Part shown: in pieces, positions 32,730 to 44,635 of the stretch | How the letters are laid out: each line of letters opens with the position of its first letter | Position numbering within the stretch: position 1 is the stretch's first letter | Origin: Aradus depressus | Taxonomy: Eukaryota > Arthropoda > Insecta > Hemiptera > Aradidae | Reading direction: 5' to 3' | DNA: 64,000 nt | Assembly (NCBI GenBank): GCA_963662175.1 | Contig: OY759217.1 | Location: 52,118,108-52,182,107, forward strand | The notes under the pieces: generated by a model | What the model was told of the DNA's origin: nothing | Seen by the model: the letters and a program-made list of their open reading frames with translations, nothing else | The model's database searches: none | Position numbers and translations under genes: made by a program

Positions 32730-33200
32730 CAGTGGCGTAGCCAGACGGGGGTCCTCTCTGAAATTTATGAAGTCAAATCATTCTGGATAAATAAATGGGA
32801 TTTTCTAGAGAGAAAAAAAAATTCTGATGGGGATCCCCCATGTGTCAGTTCTTGCCATACTCGTGTTCTTCTCCCCAGCCAACCAGAAACCTGGTAATAA
32901 AGATAACTTCATTAATCTGCTTAATGTTACTAACCTGCTCGAAGTTTCTAAATGGGCAATTAACCTGCTAGTCGTATCATGTAAAATCTACTTATGGCCC
33001 CAAAATAAAGTGGTCTAAATTTAAGTTCTATTTCCGCCAAAGTCTAGTGAGATCTAGGTTAGGACATGTGACATCTTCATCCTAAAGTTCAAGTTGATAG
33101 CTACAATCGTTTCTTTTCACAAAGTCCCAATCACATAAACACTGACAGACATCATCGAGACAATTATTTGTAAATTCTGCCACATCTTGCTATGCCACTG
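32730..33200 (+). mobile_element. TIR element (hAT-like MITE), 471 bp
   Basis: Left CAGTGGCGTAGCCAGACGG and right CATCTTGCTATGCCACTG are imperfect inverted termini. CAGTGGCGTAGCCAG ends are common in hAT MITEs. No clear 8-bp duplication was found, so the class is tentative. No transposase. Confidence 0.6.
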
Positions 33201-33884
33201 TATATTATAACAGCATTCTCGTATTTATCTAATTTGAGATTGTTCGCGGGCTTTACATATTTGCCCTCAGAAGTTTACATTTGCGATCCAATAGTTAATC
33301 TTGGCTAAGCTTCGCGCCTATGTCCGCTGAATTTACAATCGCTAAACTTGAGCACTGATATAAACTAAGAAATCCTCCATAAAATAGAAATAAATAAATA
33401 TCAGTTTTCCTTAAATAAAGTATAAAAGAGTCCTTTCGGCCGAAGGAGGTGTATAAAAAACAGTAAAGAGCTGTGTGGGGGGTCGGGGGGGCTGTTGGCG
33501 TGTGCTTTATAGCGAGGCTGAGGGCGGGGGAGATAATTCAGAAAGTGCTTCCTTCCCAACCCCGGACCCAGTAGCTCATACGAGTATATATCAGAAGGTA
33601 GGCATGGGGGCCACTGTCCACCACACCACCCAGCCGTAGCCAAGCTTACAGTCCTAGGCGTCAAACTGTCAAAACACGTTATAGCAGATATCACCTAAGT
33701 AACAAGTTCTTCTGTTGAAGGGTGGCCCTCTCCCTTAATTTATAACAAAAAACATTTCAAAATATTCTTCTAGGCATTCGCAGGCTAACTTTGTTTTTTA
33801 CAATGGGAAGAGACCCATTTTTTGTTGAAGTACAATTGTACAATTTTGTAAGCAATTTTACATGAAAACCAATCGTTTAGAACT
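33201..33884. other. Unique DNA
   Basis: A GC-rich patch at 33470-33680 gives a 97-codon minus-strand frame without a recognised domain. Confidence 0.4.
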
Positions 33885-33897
33885 CAGATAGTTTTGT

Positions 33898-34496
33898 TGT
33901 TTCTGATATCCGGCCCCTCCGTGGTGATTTGGTAGCAGCTATGAGGAATCATCTGGTCTGTCTCGATATAAATTCAATAGTAAATTCTAAATACAACTCC
34001 CTCTACCGATTGGTCCGTGCTTTAGGGCCTCAGGAAAGCTATCTTTCAATAAACTGCCATATTGAAAAACTCCGACTTCTAGCTCAAATCCGTCTCCACA
34101 ATACCAATAAAAATTTTAGAATATTACTTGGAGGGTTTAGGTATGAGTTTTGTCCTGAAAGTGTCTGCAGGCTCTGTACCTTAGATGAGAAGGACGATCT
34201 CATACACTTTTTGCTCAATTGTCCCGCCTTGTGTATCCCCAGGCAAGCATTTCTCCATAATCATCTCACCAATAGACCAGAATATAACTCAGAAACATTT
34301 GTACATATTTTAAATAATTTAAAAGTTAGAGAAATTAACGATTTATTTTTTTATTCATGTGTTATTTTTTTTTTATATAATTTTCGAATTGTTTCATTTA
34401 TACTTCTTTTGTTATTTATTTTGTGAAAAAAAAACCCACTCATTGCCATGAGGATTGTAATCTTTTGTGCAATAAAAAGTTTATCTATCTATCTAT
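33898..34496 (+). mobile_element. 5'-truncated LINE with 13-bp TSD and (TCTA)n tail
   Basis: Flanking direct repeats CAGATAGTTTTGT at 33885-33897 and 34497-34509 delimit the insertion. The 3' end is AATAAAAAGTTTATC followed by TCTA repeats. Microsatellite tails occur in several non-LTR clades, so the clade stays open. Confidence 0.9.
33899..34426 (+). pseudogene. C-terminus of a LINE ORF2-like protein
   Basis: About 175 codons are open from the truncation point to TGA. The centre carries a zinc-knuckle-like motif, C-R-L-C, then an acidic stretch with D-D-L-I-H-F-L and L-N-C-P-A, matching the C-x2-C...H-x4-C pattern that follows the reverse transcriptase domain in many non-LTR elements. The extreme C-terminus is hydrophobic (F/L/I-rich). 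The reverse transcriptase and endonuclease are absent, so the copy is dead on arrival through 5' truncation. Family members are normally over 800 residues. Confidence 0.8.
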
Positions 34497-34509
34497 CAGA
34501 TAGTTTTGT

Positions 34510-35066
34510 AGATATTAGAAATTTCCCGTAAAAAACAAAAACAAAATGGTAAACATTTCTTAGAAATTTTGTATTTTTTTGTTAATGGAAAAATAATAAT
34601 TATTATTTATTTAGACAAAAATAAATTATGATAACATAATTTTTTTTGGAGATTTAAAAATTAAAAGGTTATACATTTGTTATTTACTATTTTATTTATT
34701 TATTTATTTATTTATTAGTTACAATTTATATACAATAAGTAACTATATATTTATATATATTTCTAAACCTAATTACACGCACATAACACCAACATCAGGT
34801 TTAGTTACCTGCAACTAGAACCTCACCATGGTATAATGCCAAACTGGTAATTATGTATTCATTTCTTGTGGAATAGACAATATTTAAAATAAACGAAGTT
34901 TGTTTTATTTATTATAACTTTCATAACGTGTTGGCGTTTCTCAACTTATAAGTTACATTGTTTGAGCCAACCTCCACAGATGTGTCTATTTTCACTGAGA
35001 GCCAATTAACAAATAACACACAGCTCATTGCCCACATGTTTGAAGTATTTGATTATTATTTTAAGG
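34510..35066. other. AT-rich DNA with (TTTA)n
   Basis: A TTTA microsatellite lies at about 34690-34718; otherwise unremarkable spacer before the minisatellite. Confidence 0.6.
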
Positions 35067-38052
35067 TTTGTGTAGTTCATTGTTCATGTGCAGTTGTTAT
35101 CCTGCTTCAATTTGTGTAGTTCATTGTTCATGTGCAGTTGTTATCCTGCTTCAATTTGTGTAGTTCATTGTTCATGTGCAGTTGTTATCCTGCTTCAATT
35201 TGTGTAGTTCATTGTTCATGTGCAGTTGTTATCCTGCTTCAATTTGTGTAGTTCATTGTTCATGTGCAGTTGTTATCCTGTTTCAATTTGTGTAGTTCAT
35301 TGTTCATGTGCAGTTGTTATCCTGCTTCAATTTGTGTAGTTCATTGTTCATGTGCAGTTGTTATCCTGCTTCAATTTGTGTAGTTCATTGTTCATGTGCA
35401 GTTGTTATCCTGCTTCAATTTGTGTAGTTCATTGTTCATGTGCAGTTGTTATCCTGCTTCAATTTGTGTAGTTCATTGTTCATGTGCAGTTGTTATCCTG
35501 CTTCAATTTGTGTAGTTCATTGTTCATGTGCAGTTGTTATCCTGCTTCAATTTGTGTAGTTCATTGTTCATGTGCAGTTGTTATCCTGCTTCAATTTGTG
35601 TAGTTCATTGTTCATGTGCAGTTGTTATCCTGCTTCAATTTGTGTAGTTCATTGTTCATGTGCAGTTGTTATCCTGCTTCAATTTGTGTAGTTCATTGTT
35701 CATGTGCAGTTGTTATCCTGCTTCAATTTGTGTAGTTCATTGTTCATGTGCAGTTGTTATCCTGTTTCAATTTGTGTAGTTCATTGTTCATGTGCAGTTG
35801 TTATCCTGCTTCAATTTGTGTAGTTCATTGTTCATGTGCAGTTGTTATCCTGCTTCAATTTGTGTAGTTCATTGTTCATGTGCAGTTGTTATCCTGCTTC
35901 AATTTGTGTAGTTCATTGTTCATGTGCAGTTGTTATCCTGTTTCAATTTGTGTAGTTCATTGTTCATGTGCAGTTGTTATCCTGCTTCAATTTGTGTAGT
36001 TCATTGTTCATGTGCAGTTGTTATCCTGTTTCAATTTGTGTAGTTCATTGTTCATGTGCAGTTGTTATCCTGCTTCAATTTGTGTAGTTCATTGTTCATG
36101 TGCAGTTGTTATCCTGCTTCAATTTGTGTAGTTCATTGTTCATGTGCAGTTGTTATCCTGCTTCAATTTGTGTAGTTCATTGTTCATGTGCAGTTGTTAT
36201 CCTGTTTCAATTTGTGTAGTTCATTGTTCATGTGCAGTTGTTATCCTGCTTCAATTTGTGTAGTTCATTGTTCATGTGCAGTTGTTATCCTGCTTCAATT
36301 TGTGTAGTTCATTGTTCATGTGCAGTTGTTATCCTGCTTCAATTTGTGTAGTTCATTGTTCATGTGCAGTTGTTATCCTGTTTCAATTTGTGTAGTTCAT
36401 TGTTCATGTGCAGTTGTTATCCTGCTTCAATTTGTGTAGTTCATTGTTCATGTGCAGTTGTTATCCTGTTTCAATTTGTGTAGTTCATTGTTCATGTGCA
36501 GTTGTTATCCTGCTTCAATTTGTGTAGTTCATTGTTCATGTGCAGTTGTTATCCTGCTTCAATTTGTGTAGTTCATTGTTCATGTGCAGTTGTTATCCTG
36601 CTTCAATTTGTGTAGTTCATTGTTCATGTGCAGTTGTTATCCTGCTTCAATTTGTGTAGTTCATTGTTCATGTGCAGTTGTTATCCTGTTTCAATTTGTG
36701 TAGTTCATTGTTCATGTGCAGTTGTTATCCTGCTTCAATTTGTGTAGTTCATTGTTCATGTGCAGTTGTTATCCTGTTTCAATTTGTGTAGTTCATTGTT
36801 CATGTGCAGTTGTTATCCTGCTTCAATTTGTGTAGTTCATTGTTCATGTGCAGTTGTTATCCTGTTTCAATTTGTGTAGTTCATTGTTCATGTGCAGTTG
36901 TTATCCTGTTTCAATTTGTGTAGTTCATTGTTCATGTGCAGTTGTTATCCTGCTTCAATTTGTGTAGTTCATTGTTCATGTGCAGTTGTTATCCTGTTTC
37001 AATTTGTGTAGTTCATTGTTCATGTGCAGTTGTTATCCTGTTTCAATTTGTGTAGTTCATTGTTCATGTGCAGTTGTTATCCTGTTTCAATTTGTGTAGT
37101 TCATTGTTCATGTGCAGTTGTTATCCTGTTTCAATTTGTGTAGTTCATTGTTCATGTGCAGTTGTTATCCTGTTTCAATTTGTGTAGTTCATTGTTCATG
37201 TGCAGTTGTTATCCTGCTTCAATTTGTGTAGTTCATTGTTCATGTGCAGTTGTTATCCTGTTTCAATTTGTGTAGTTCATTGTTCATGTGCAGTTGTTAT
37301 CCTGTTTCAATTTGTGTAGTTCATTGTTCATGTGCAGTTGTTATCCTGCTTCAATTTGTGTAGTTCATTGTTCATGTGCAGTTGTTATCCTGTTTCAATT
37401 TGTGTAGTTCATTGTTCATGTGCAGTTGTTATCCTGTTTCAATTTGTGTAGTTCATTGTTCATGTGCAGTTGTTATCCTGCTTCAATTTGTGTAGTTCAT
37501 TGTTCATGTGCAGTTGTTATCCTGCTTCAATTTGTGTAGTTCATTGTTCATGTGCAGTTGTTATCCTGTTTCAATTTGTGTAGTTCATTGTTCATGTGCA
37601 GTTGTTATCCTGCTTCAATTTGTGTAGTTCATTGTTCATGTGCAGTTGTTATCCTGCTTCAATTTGTGTAGTTCATTGTTCATGTGCAGTTGTTATCCTG
37701 CTTCAATTTGTGTAGTTCATTGTTCATGTGCAGTTGTTATCCTGCTTCAATTTGTGTAGTTCATTGTTCATGTGCAGTTGTTATCCTGCTTCAATTTGTG
37801 TAGTTCATTGTTCATGTGCAGTTGTTATCCTGCTTCAATTTGTGTAGTTCATTGTTCATGTGCAGTTGTTATCCTGCTTCAATTTGTGTAGTTCATTGTT
37901 CATGTGCAGTTGTTATCCTGCTTCAATTTGTGTAGTTCATTGTTCATGTGCAGTTGTTATCCTGCTTCAATTTGTGTAGTTCATTGTTCATGTGCAGTTG
38001 TTATCCTGCTTCAATTTGTGTAGTTCATTGTTCATGTGCAGTTGTTATCCTG
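35067..38052 (+). repeat. 44-bp minisatellite, about 68 copies
   Basis: The unit starts TTTGTGTAGTTCATTGTTCA, continues TGTGCAGTTGTTATCCTG and ends YTTCAA. Units start at 35067, 35111 and onward every 44 bp. Essentially the only variation is C or T in CCTGYTTCAA; about 21 internal units have T, clustered between units 37 and 57, and none in the run of units 58-67. The last unit breaks off at CCTGTTTTTG. Confidence 0.97.
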
Positions 38053-38944
38053 TTTTTGTTTGTTTCTTGAATCTCAGCATGTGAGATTATTGACCACAGA
38101 GTTAAGTTTTTCATGAATTTTGTTTACTAAGCTCACTAGCTCATTGTCCATGAGGATCAGTTTGTTTTTTTCAACGGACTCTCTCTCTTTAGCTCGGCTG
38201 ATTGTCGTTGAGTGCAGGTTGTGGTGACAGTCTATGATCTTCACAAAAGGCTGGCTTCACAGGATCCTGTTCCTTCCTATTCCACGAACAAAGAATGTCT
38301 TTGAGGAATCAGACACTATCCAGAACTGCAAGAAAATAAGAAAAAAATAAAATTTTACAAAATTTTCAAATAGAAAAATGTCAGTGAGAAAATTTTTTAG
38401 CTATGAGTTGAATTTAAAGGCAATACTAATCGATTAATTTATAACAATAAGCCTATATTCAAGTTCTTTCTTTTTGCACAATCTGAAAAAAAAAAAAAAA
38501 AAAATCAATTTTGATTTACAGAATGAACCCTTGCATTTCTATTTTATTCCATGTCAGGTACACCCTTAACAAATTCACAAATTGCCTTCATTTATTTATC
38601 CTACTAACCCGCATTACTTAAATTATATTTTATAATATTTTTTAAATTAAATAATAATAATTATTATGTTTCTAAAATGTATTTTTATATTTTTCTTTCA
38701 TGAGACTCGTTACAAATGTTGTCCAATTGAAATAACCATCCGAACATACACAAATGGCCGAAATGGCATGAGATAAGACGGCAACCTTTCAGAAAACAGG
38801 TGGAAAGATGAAAATACCGGTTTGGGTGCAAACTCCATTAAAACATTAGCACGTGCTATATTTCTGTACTCATATTTTCAAGTATTTATTTATTAATTTC
38901 ATTTTATTTTTTAATAGTATTGTTAATTCTATGTGTGTCAGACT
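38053..38944. other. Intergenic DNA
   Basis: AT-rich, with an A run at about 38487. Nothing recognised. Confidence 0.5.
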
Positions 38945-39039
38945 CTAAAAGTTAATATCTGATTATGTATTTAATTTATAAGCTATCTTAATATAAAAAA
39001 TAGATTCTTATGACATATCAAAATGGTTTACAATTTTAA
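38945..39039 (+). repeat. Retroelement-like 3' tail adjoining Helitron 3
   Basis: TTTAATTTATAAGCTATCTT and AGATTCTTATGACATATC match the tail family at 19262, without its terminal ATT repeats. The Helitron begins where the match ends. Confidence 0.5.
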
Positions 39040-39725
39040 TCATATATATAAAGCTGAAAATGTCTGTGCGTTGTACCGCTATAACTCACGAACGGCTTGA
39101 TGGATTTGATTAATTTTTTTTTAAATTTGTTCGTCATCGTCTGTGGAAGGTTATAGGCGTATTAGAACCTCAATATCTGGTCCATCCCAGCATCCACCCA
39201 CGCAATCTTTGTAACTCAAAAACCACTGCAATGATTAATGAGGAATCTTTTTGAATAGATAAGTTTTATCTACCGGAAGGTTAAGGTCTATTTTTTAATC
39301 AACCCCTGGTCCATCCCAGCATCCACTCACGCAATCTTTGTAACTCGAAAACCATTGCAACGATTAATGAGAAATCTTTTTGAATAAATTAGTTTTAGCT
39401 CCAGGATGGTTGAAGTCTATGTTTTAATCAACCTGGTGGTCACAAGCGTTCTCAAGTACGCACTGGCTAGGACGTCCACTGATGCTAAGTATTCACTAGC
39501 TGTGGTTTCCGCCGTTGAATGGCACGTACTAGCCGTGGTGCCCAGGGGTCCTAAAAACTTATTAGCTGGGATGTCTGCCGTTGAAGGACTATAAGCGTTA
39601 TTCCGTATGAATAATTGAAAATTATAACATCATGAATGTACTATTGAAGAATTGAAATGGATTCGAACGAGAGATATTAGGAGAAAAGTCAAAGTTCCCC
39701 GGGCAACGCCGGGTATTACTGCTAG
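39040..39725 (+). mobile_element. Compact Helitron, 686 bp, intact ends
   Basis: Begins TC at 39040 (ATATATATAAAGCTGAAAAT follows) after A and ends CTAG at 39722-39725 before T, with the CCCGGGCAACGCCGGG hairpin upstream. From about 39436 to the end it matches the 3' part of Helitron 2 (7370-7860), including a short remnant of 33-bp units and TTATTCCGTATGAATA. The 5' half has three ~100-bp modules (AACCACTGCAATGATTAATG type) instead of the 143-bp array. Confidence 0.8.
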
Positions 39726-40038
39726 TAAAACTATAATAATTTTATTTATCAATAAACATTTACCAACGAAAATTTCAAGACAAGAAACTGATCAGGATGT
39801 GCGCCATAATTGTATCACCCTGTCATAAAAAATACTAATATTAAAATTATTATAATATCATTTTTACGTTTATGATTTTCAAAACAATTTTATTGCAATA
39901 TTAAGTTTTTTTTTGTATTGTAAATATCATTTTCAAATAAATTATAAAAACGAAAATGTTTTTTTAATGTTTAAAATAATAAATTATTCAATTTAGAAAT
40001 AGGTACTCATTTCGTTTTGTTTTGAAATATTTTATATT
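39726..40038. other. AT-rich spacer
   Basis: No feature recognised. Confidence 0.5.
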
Positions 40039-40039
40039 T

Positions 40040-40330
40040 CAAAAAGTAAACATCAAATCGGTCAGCAGCGATACGTTTGTAAGCGGTACCACGTGAATGG
40101 AGACAGGAGAGCAACTAGCGGAACGAAGACAGTGTGAAGCGCTCTCTCTCTCTCTCGGCGCATGCGCGATACTTGTGTTACGTGTTACCGAAAGTAACAT
40201 AACGCAGTTTTCGAACATGGGGTGCCGGCCTACCCATTTATAAGACGTTGTCACGTCAAAATAGATTCTTATGATCCTATTACCATGTTATTAGTTTAAC
40301 ATAAATAAATATTATTATTATTATTTTGGG
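40040..40330. repeat. GC-containing repeat of unknown class
   Basis: A block with GCGCTCTCTCTCTCTCTCGG, GCGCATGCGCGATACTTG and CCCATTTATAAGACGTTGTC is followed by a tail-family end (ATTACCATGTTATTAG, then TAAATATTATTATTATTATT). A 71-codon minus-strand frame at 40039-40254 is not regarded as a gene. Probably a retroelement 3' region. Confidence 0.45.
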
Positions 40331-41623
40331 GATACAATAAACACATAATCTCTTATAATACCCAATTAAAACATTTTGAAACCCTAATCACTTGTTAATA
40401 CAACACTAGCCAATGTTTAGTGGAACTTTGAACCCAAACCGATGTTTTCTTCTTGGTCTTTCATTTTCCGTTTCTATCCAGTGGATAATTAAAGTAGGTA
40501 ATTAAAAAAAAACAATTTACAATGTAATAGTCGTTTTTAAGGTCTCGCAGGTCGAAGAGCGTATACGAAACCCTAATAACGAGAATCTGACGTCTGTCTC
40601 CCCCGATATCTGGGAAACTATAGGATGCTAAATTACTGAAACTTTGCACAAAATTGAAAAAGGTGATTTGTAAACCTAACAAAATTTTAGTCGAGTAAAA
40701 AATAATTTGGCAAAAAGGAAAAAATATATTATTTTCAATTTGTGGAATGTTTAGGAATATCGAGAGTTCACTTAAAGACATGCTTCGATAACATTTATAT
40801 TCATTTGTCTTGTATTTATATGTAATAATAATTAATTTTCATCAATGATTCAAAAACTAAAAAACACTTTTTCTTATTTTTTTATTTTACAATTCAGACA
40901 AAACACCTGTTGGAAATAAGATTCGAAATCATGAAATCGTCGAATTTTCAAGAATCAATACATTATTATATTTCAGAACGATTTATTTCTTAAATGTATT
41001 GTGACGTGTTTGGTTACATTACAGTATATTAATGAATAGATTAACGCAATATTTGCCTACGGAATCCTTCAGTGTGTGATCTGATTCTCTCTATTTTTAT
41101 TTTATTTTCCACTTTTATATCACAGATTTTTGTGGCATTGCCCCGAGGTACTGCTCTACCCCCTGTTCGAGCCAGCCTGCGTACAGACAAGTGAGGACCG
41201 AGGACAGGGCGGTGCAGTGTAGCATGATGTCACACCTGTACAGAAAGTAGGGGGCGCCCTCCTCCCCCCCACCCCACCTCCAATTACGGAGGTGGCCCCC
41301 TTGTGTATTCAGGTCCCCACTCTCAGCCCCCTAATCACATCAGCCCCCTCTCCTCACCGCATAATACACAGAGGCCAGCTTGACCAGCGAAAATACACCG
41401 CCACCCAGTCAATTGGTCTTGTGTTCTTTAGAGAGTCCTAAGTCCACATGTGCCCGAATTCTACACAACCTGACTGAGATATGACGAGTGATATCATTCA
41501 TTGAATCTTCGACTCCAACACAGATGATAGAATATAACTTAGCAGACTTGATACTTGTGATTCACTTCAACTCTCCACGTTTCCAAACCAGGTAAGAATT
41601 TATGTGGGGGTAGTTGAGGAAAT

Positions 41624-41654
<31 letters not shown>

Positions 41655-42026
41655 CATTTGAGAGAAAAATCAGTGAATGACCTGAAATGTACTAACCAAC
41701 TGGAAATATTTGGACACAACTTTTTTTTGCTCTCTCTCTCTCTCCCCCTCTCACTCTCTTCCTCTCTCTCTAACCCACACTCTCTCTCCCTCTCCCTCCC
41801 TCTCACTCTCTCTCACTCTCCCTCCCTCTCACTCTCTCTCCCTCTCTCCCCCTCTCTCTCTCCCTCTCTCTCTCTCTCTCTCACTCCCTCTCTCTCTCCT
41901 GAAAGAAATCTCACCGAAATATCGTCCTCAAAGAAGATTAATCTAAAGAAATATAAAATATTTATAATTAAAAATATAAATAGTACTTATTATATTTAGA
42001 ATTTGATATTTACGTATCTTCTATTA
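40331..42026. other. Unique DNA with GC-rich patch and pyrimidine tracts
   Basis: 41120-41600 is GC-richer and holds a possible exon (41126-41190) and a consensus donor-like CAG/GTAAGA at 41592. A 26-C run at 41627-41652 and a CT-rich microsatellite at about 41731-41906 explain the serine/leucine/proline frames there. Confidence 0.45.
41126..41190 (+). other. Possible cryptic exon, 65 bp
   Basis: Follows a long pyrimidine tract ending TTTTATATCACAG and stops at the donor GTGAGG. All frames are open. One reads FCGIAPRYCSTPCSSQPAYR, cysteine-rich and faintly like a hevein-type chitin-binding C-terminus; another reads LWHCPEVLLYPLFEPACVQT. Neither is strong enough for a family call. Confidence 0.2.
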
Positions 42027-42082
42027 TTTATTTATGTAAAAAAACTATTATCATTCATCTCATGTTTGTATATTTTCCAAGA

Positions 42083-42180
42083 TTTAATGTCGGTTGAAGT
42101 ATATAATTTATAATCCCTTTTGACGTGCACACTTGTATCTAATTACCATGTTATGGTTTAACGGAAATAGTTATTGATAC
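42083..42180 (+). repeat. Retroelement-like 3' tail
   Basis: AAGATTTAATGTCGGTTGAA, TAATTTATAATCCC and ATGTTATGGTTTAACGGAAA in family order; duplicated at 45274-45371. Confidence 0.55.
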
Positions 42181-42231
42181 TTAACTTTTTTGCAGTATTG
42201 CTAACATGTTCAGCCACGATTTAACATATAT

Positions 42232-42430
42232 TACTACTCATGCCCGGGCTTTAACTTCGAGGTCATATTGCCTACTACCAGAGCGATTAAAGAGCGCTCT
42301 TTAATCGCTCTGGTCGACAAGAGCCCGACTCTATTATGGGAGTCTTAAATTTTGCCTATCCTAAATTTTTATTCACCTAGATAGGGATCTATAAGTACCT
42401 TCGTACAGACTCGTACGTAAGGACGGCATA
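42232..42430 (-). mobile_element. SINE 3' part with an internal palindrome
   Basis: Reverse SINE body with the extra perfect palindrome AGAGCGATTAAAGAGCGC / TCTTTAATCGCTCT at about 42277-42312, unlike other copies. Second copy at 45423-45621. Confidence 0.8.
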
Positions 42431-42894
42431 CATTATTAATACTAAATTATTTATACCTAATACATGTCGGATATGGCTCTAATTGTATAATTGTATAAAT
42501 ATTGTAAACAAAGAGTACGTTCTGGGAAGCTATCGTGTCTGCAGTAGAGATAGAAGTATACGTCACTATACGTAACGTTATGTATCCTTAACGTAAACTT
42601 TATTGAATTAATTTGTAGCTTAAATTATAACATTGAAATGATGAAGTGTACAGAGTTCGTTGATCAATAGCTAGATCCCTATCTTTGTCAACTAAGATAA
42701 TTAATTTTAATACTAAATTTCACTTCTCATTTAAAATTCAAGTGTTGTTGACATCTTTCTGCTGGAAAGAGGATTTTCACAAAGTTATTAAAGCTCAGAG
42801 CCGGTTATTCCGACGATGCAACGAGTGCATTTGCACCGGGCGGTTTGGGGATAGTAAAAGTGCAAAACTGTGCTGTTCCAGTTAAATATATAAT

Positions 42895-43116
42895 TTGAGA
42901 AGTATTCAGGTTTTTCATCCAAAGAAACGAGCTCCACTATACGTAAATAACAGAACACTCCACAATGACCTCATGATAAACACAGTGCACGACACAATTC
43001 AGGACCTTTACAGACGTTTCCACAGCAAATTGCATTCACACCCAAATCCACTCACTTTCCTCACCACACTTGCCACACAACCCTCCCAGGAGATTGAAGA
43101 GGAGGTGGAACCGTGA
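42895..43116 (+). pseudogene. Jockey-like non-LTR retrotransposon C-terminus
   Basis: 73 codons with the typical C-terminal pattern of Jockey-clade ORF2 proteins: an Asn-x-Thr-Leu-His-x-Asp-Leu motif, then a Val-x-x-x-Ile helix, then RRFHSKLHSHPNPL. In known elements this follows the reverse transcriptase and thumb by a few hundred residues. Here the preceding frame at 42685-42885 is unrelated or frameshifted, so the copy is a short relic. A SINE follows at 43151. The N-terminal limit is set by lack of recognisable similarity, not by a start codon. Confidence 0.7.
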
Positions 43117-43150
43117 CTTATCTTAATCCCCAAAAGTATATATATATATA

Positions 43151-43412
43151 TGCCGAGGCCCTTAGGTTTTTTACCTGGAAAGTGAAGAAACCTTGAGCAT
43201 GCCATCCTTCGGATGGAACATTAAGCAATGGTCCTGAGCCAGTACGATGTCACATTCTAGTTAAAGAATATCTATCCTAGGTTAATAAAAATTTAGGGTA
43301 GGCAAAATTTAGCATTCCCATAGTAGAGTCGGGCTGATGTCCACCACAATGACGAATGAGGGCTCTGGTAGTAGGCGATATGTGCTTATAGTCAAAAGCA
43401 GGGCAGAGATAA
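43151..43412 (+). mobile_element. SINE without tRNA head
   Basis: Begins TGCCGAGGCCCTTAGG after an (AT)n tract and runs through CCATCCTTCGGATGGAACAT to the distal body. Second copy at 46342-46603. Confidence 0.85.
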
Positions 43413-43509
43413 AATGTTTGAAATTTAACAGTTCTTTGTTCCAAGTGAGATGAGCACTATCTACACACAGTAACGTAACACCATTTATTTATTTTAATGG
43501 TCTCTCCTT

Positions 43510-44015
43510 CTGTAATAAGTGGATAACACAAAAACTCTAATAATTCCCATTGTAATAAATGTATTGACAAAAATTTTATATGTAAATTGTAACTCCCATA
43601 TGGACAATCTATTAATTTTCAGCGGAATCAGCCCAAGGGAAGGGGGGGGGGGGGGGGGTCTAAAGGGGGCTCAACTCAAAAAACATAATAACTGCCGATG
43701 TTTGAATCTATCGACATGGAATTTCATATTTAAATTCAAAACCCCATAAGGACGGCATCTATTAATTTTCTACTAAATCGGCCGAAGGGAAAGGTAATGG
43801 CTCAGAGGGTGGAGTCTCGTCTAAAAACCTTAATAAGTGCCGATTTGATGAAGATATCGACATAAAATTTAGTATGGGGATTCAGAGGCCGCTATGTAAG
43901 TTAACTATTCAGTTTTAACTAATACAGTAGATTGTTTTCCGAGGGAGAGCGAAAACTTAATTGATTAATAATTCTTGCTGGGGAAGTACATTACCATTGA
44001 ATCACCGATGCCTTT
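43510..44015 (+). repeat. Family D copy, three modules
   Basis: Modules carry ATTGTAATAAATGTATTGAC, a 17-G run (43642-43658), GGCCGAAGGGAAAGGTAATG, then ATTGTTTTCCGAGGGAGAGC and ACATTACCATTGAATCACCG. Second copy at 46700-47205, with an 18-G run. Confidence 0.75.
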
Positions 44016-44635
44016 TTTAAATTTTATTATAAAATGGTCTTTTCTGATATAATAATTATGATCGGTTATAAGAAGGGGATATGCTGGTCTCTTCAAGACT
44101 CTTATAAACGACTTCCCAACAAGTACGATTTCTACCGATATTTACAAAATTTCATCTCCCCAAACATAAAAACTTCTTACTAGAAGAAAAAAATGCGAAT
44201 TGATATCAATATAAGAAAGAAAAAAAAATTGTTCCCCCCCGCGAAGATTCGTTTTGAAATGAAGTTGAAGCTTTGCATATATTTAACTGTGGGGGGGGGG
44301 GGGGGGGGGGGGGGGGCTTATTATGGGGCCTTCTAAGTAAGTAGCTTACTTCTTGAGAATCATTAATTATACTTAGACAGGGGTTGGCGTAGCTGCTAGA
44401 CAAGACAATGTCGGGGCTATCTCCTGGATCTGCGAGGGCCAGGCTGCCACCAATTATACTACCAGTACCACCAGCTCAGGACAAGAGGCTGCCTCAAGTG
44501 GCCCACAATCTTACATTCTCTTAGGATGAGGTTACATTGTTTGGCTCAAACATTCAAACTATCTTATTTAACCAATGAAGACTTGAAGTGATTAACCGTA
44601 TTTTGAGAAAAATTAGTTCTTTTCTAATATTAATT

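Noticed and set aside
35067..38052. CRISPR-like array
   Set aside because: The 44-bp units are contiguous with no unique spacers, and the context is eukaryotic.
41580..41600. CAG/GTAAGA donor as end of a first exon
   Set aside because: A single good donor without a convincing open frame or acceptor upstream.
41604..41999. Serine/leucine/proline-rich ORFs
   Set aside because: Translation of a C run and a CT microsatellite; both other frames give similar low-complexity peptides.
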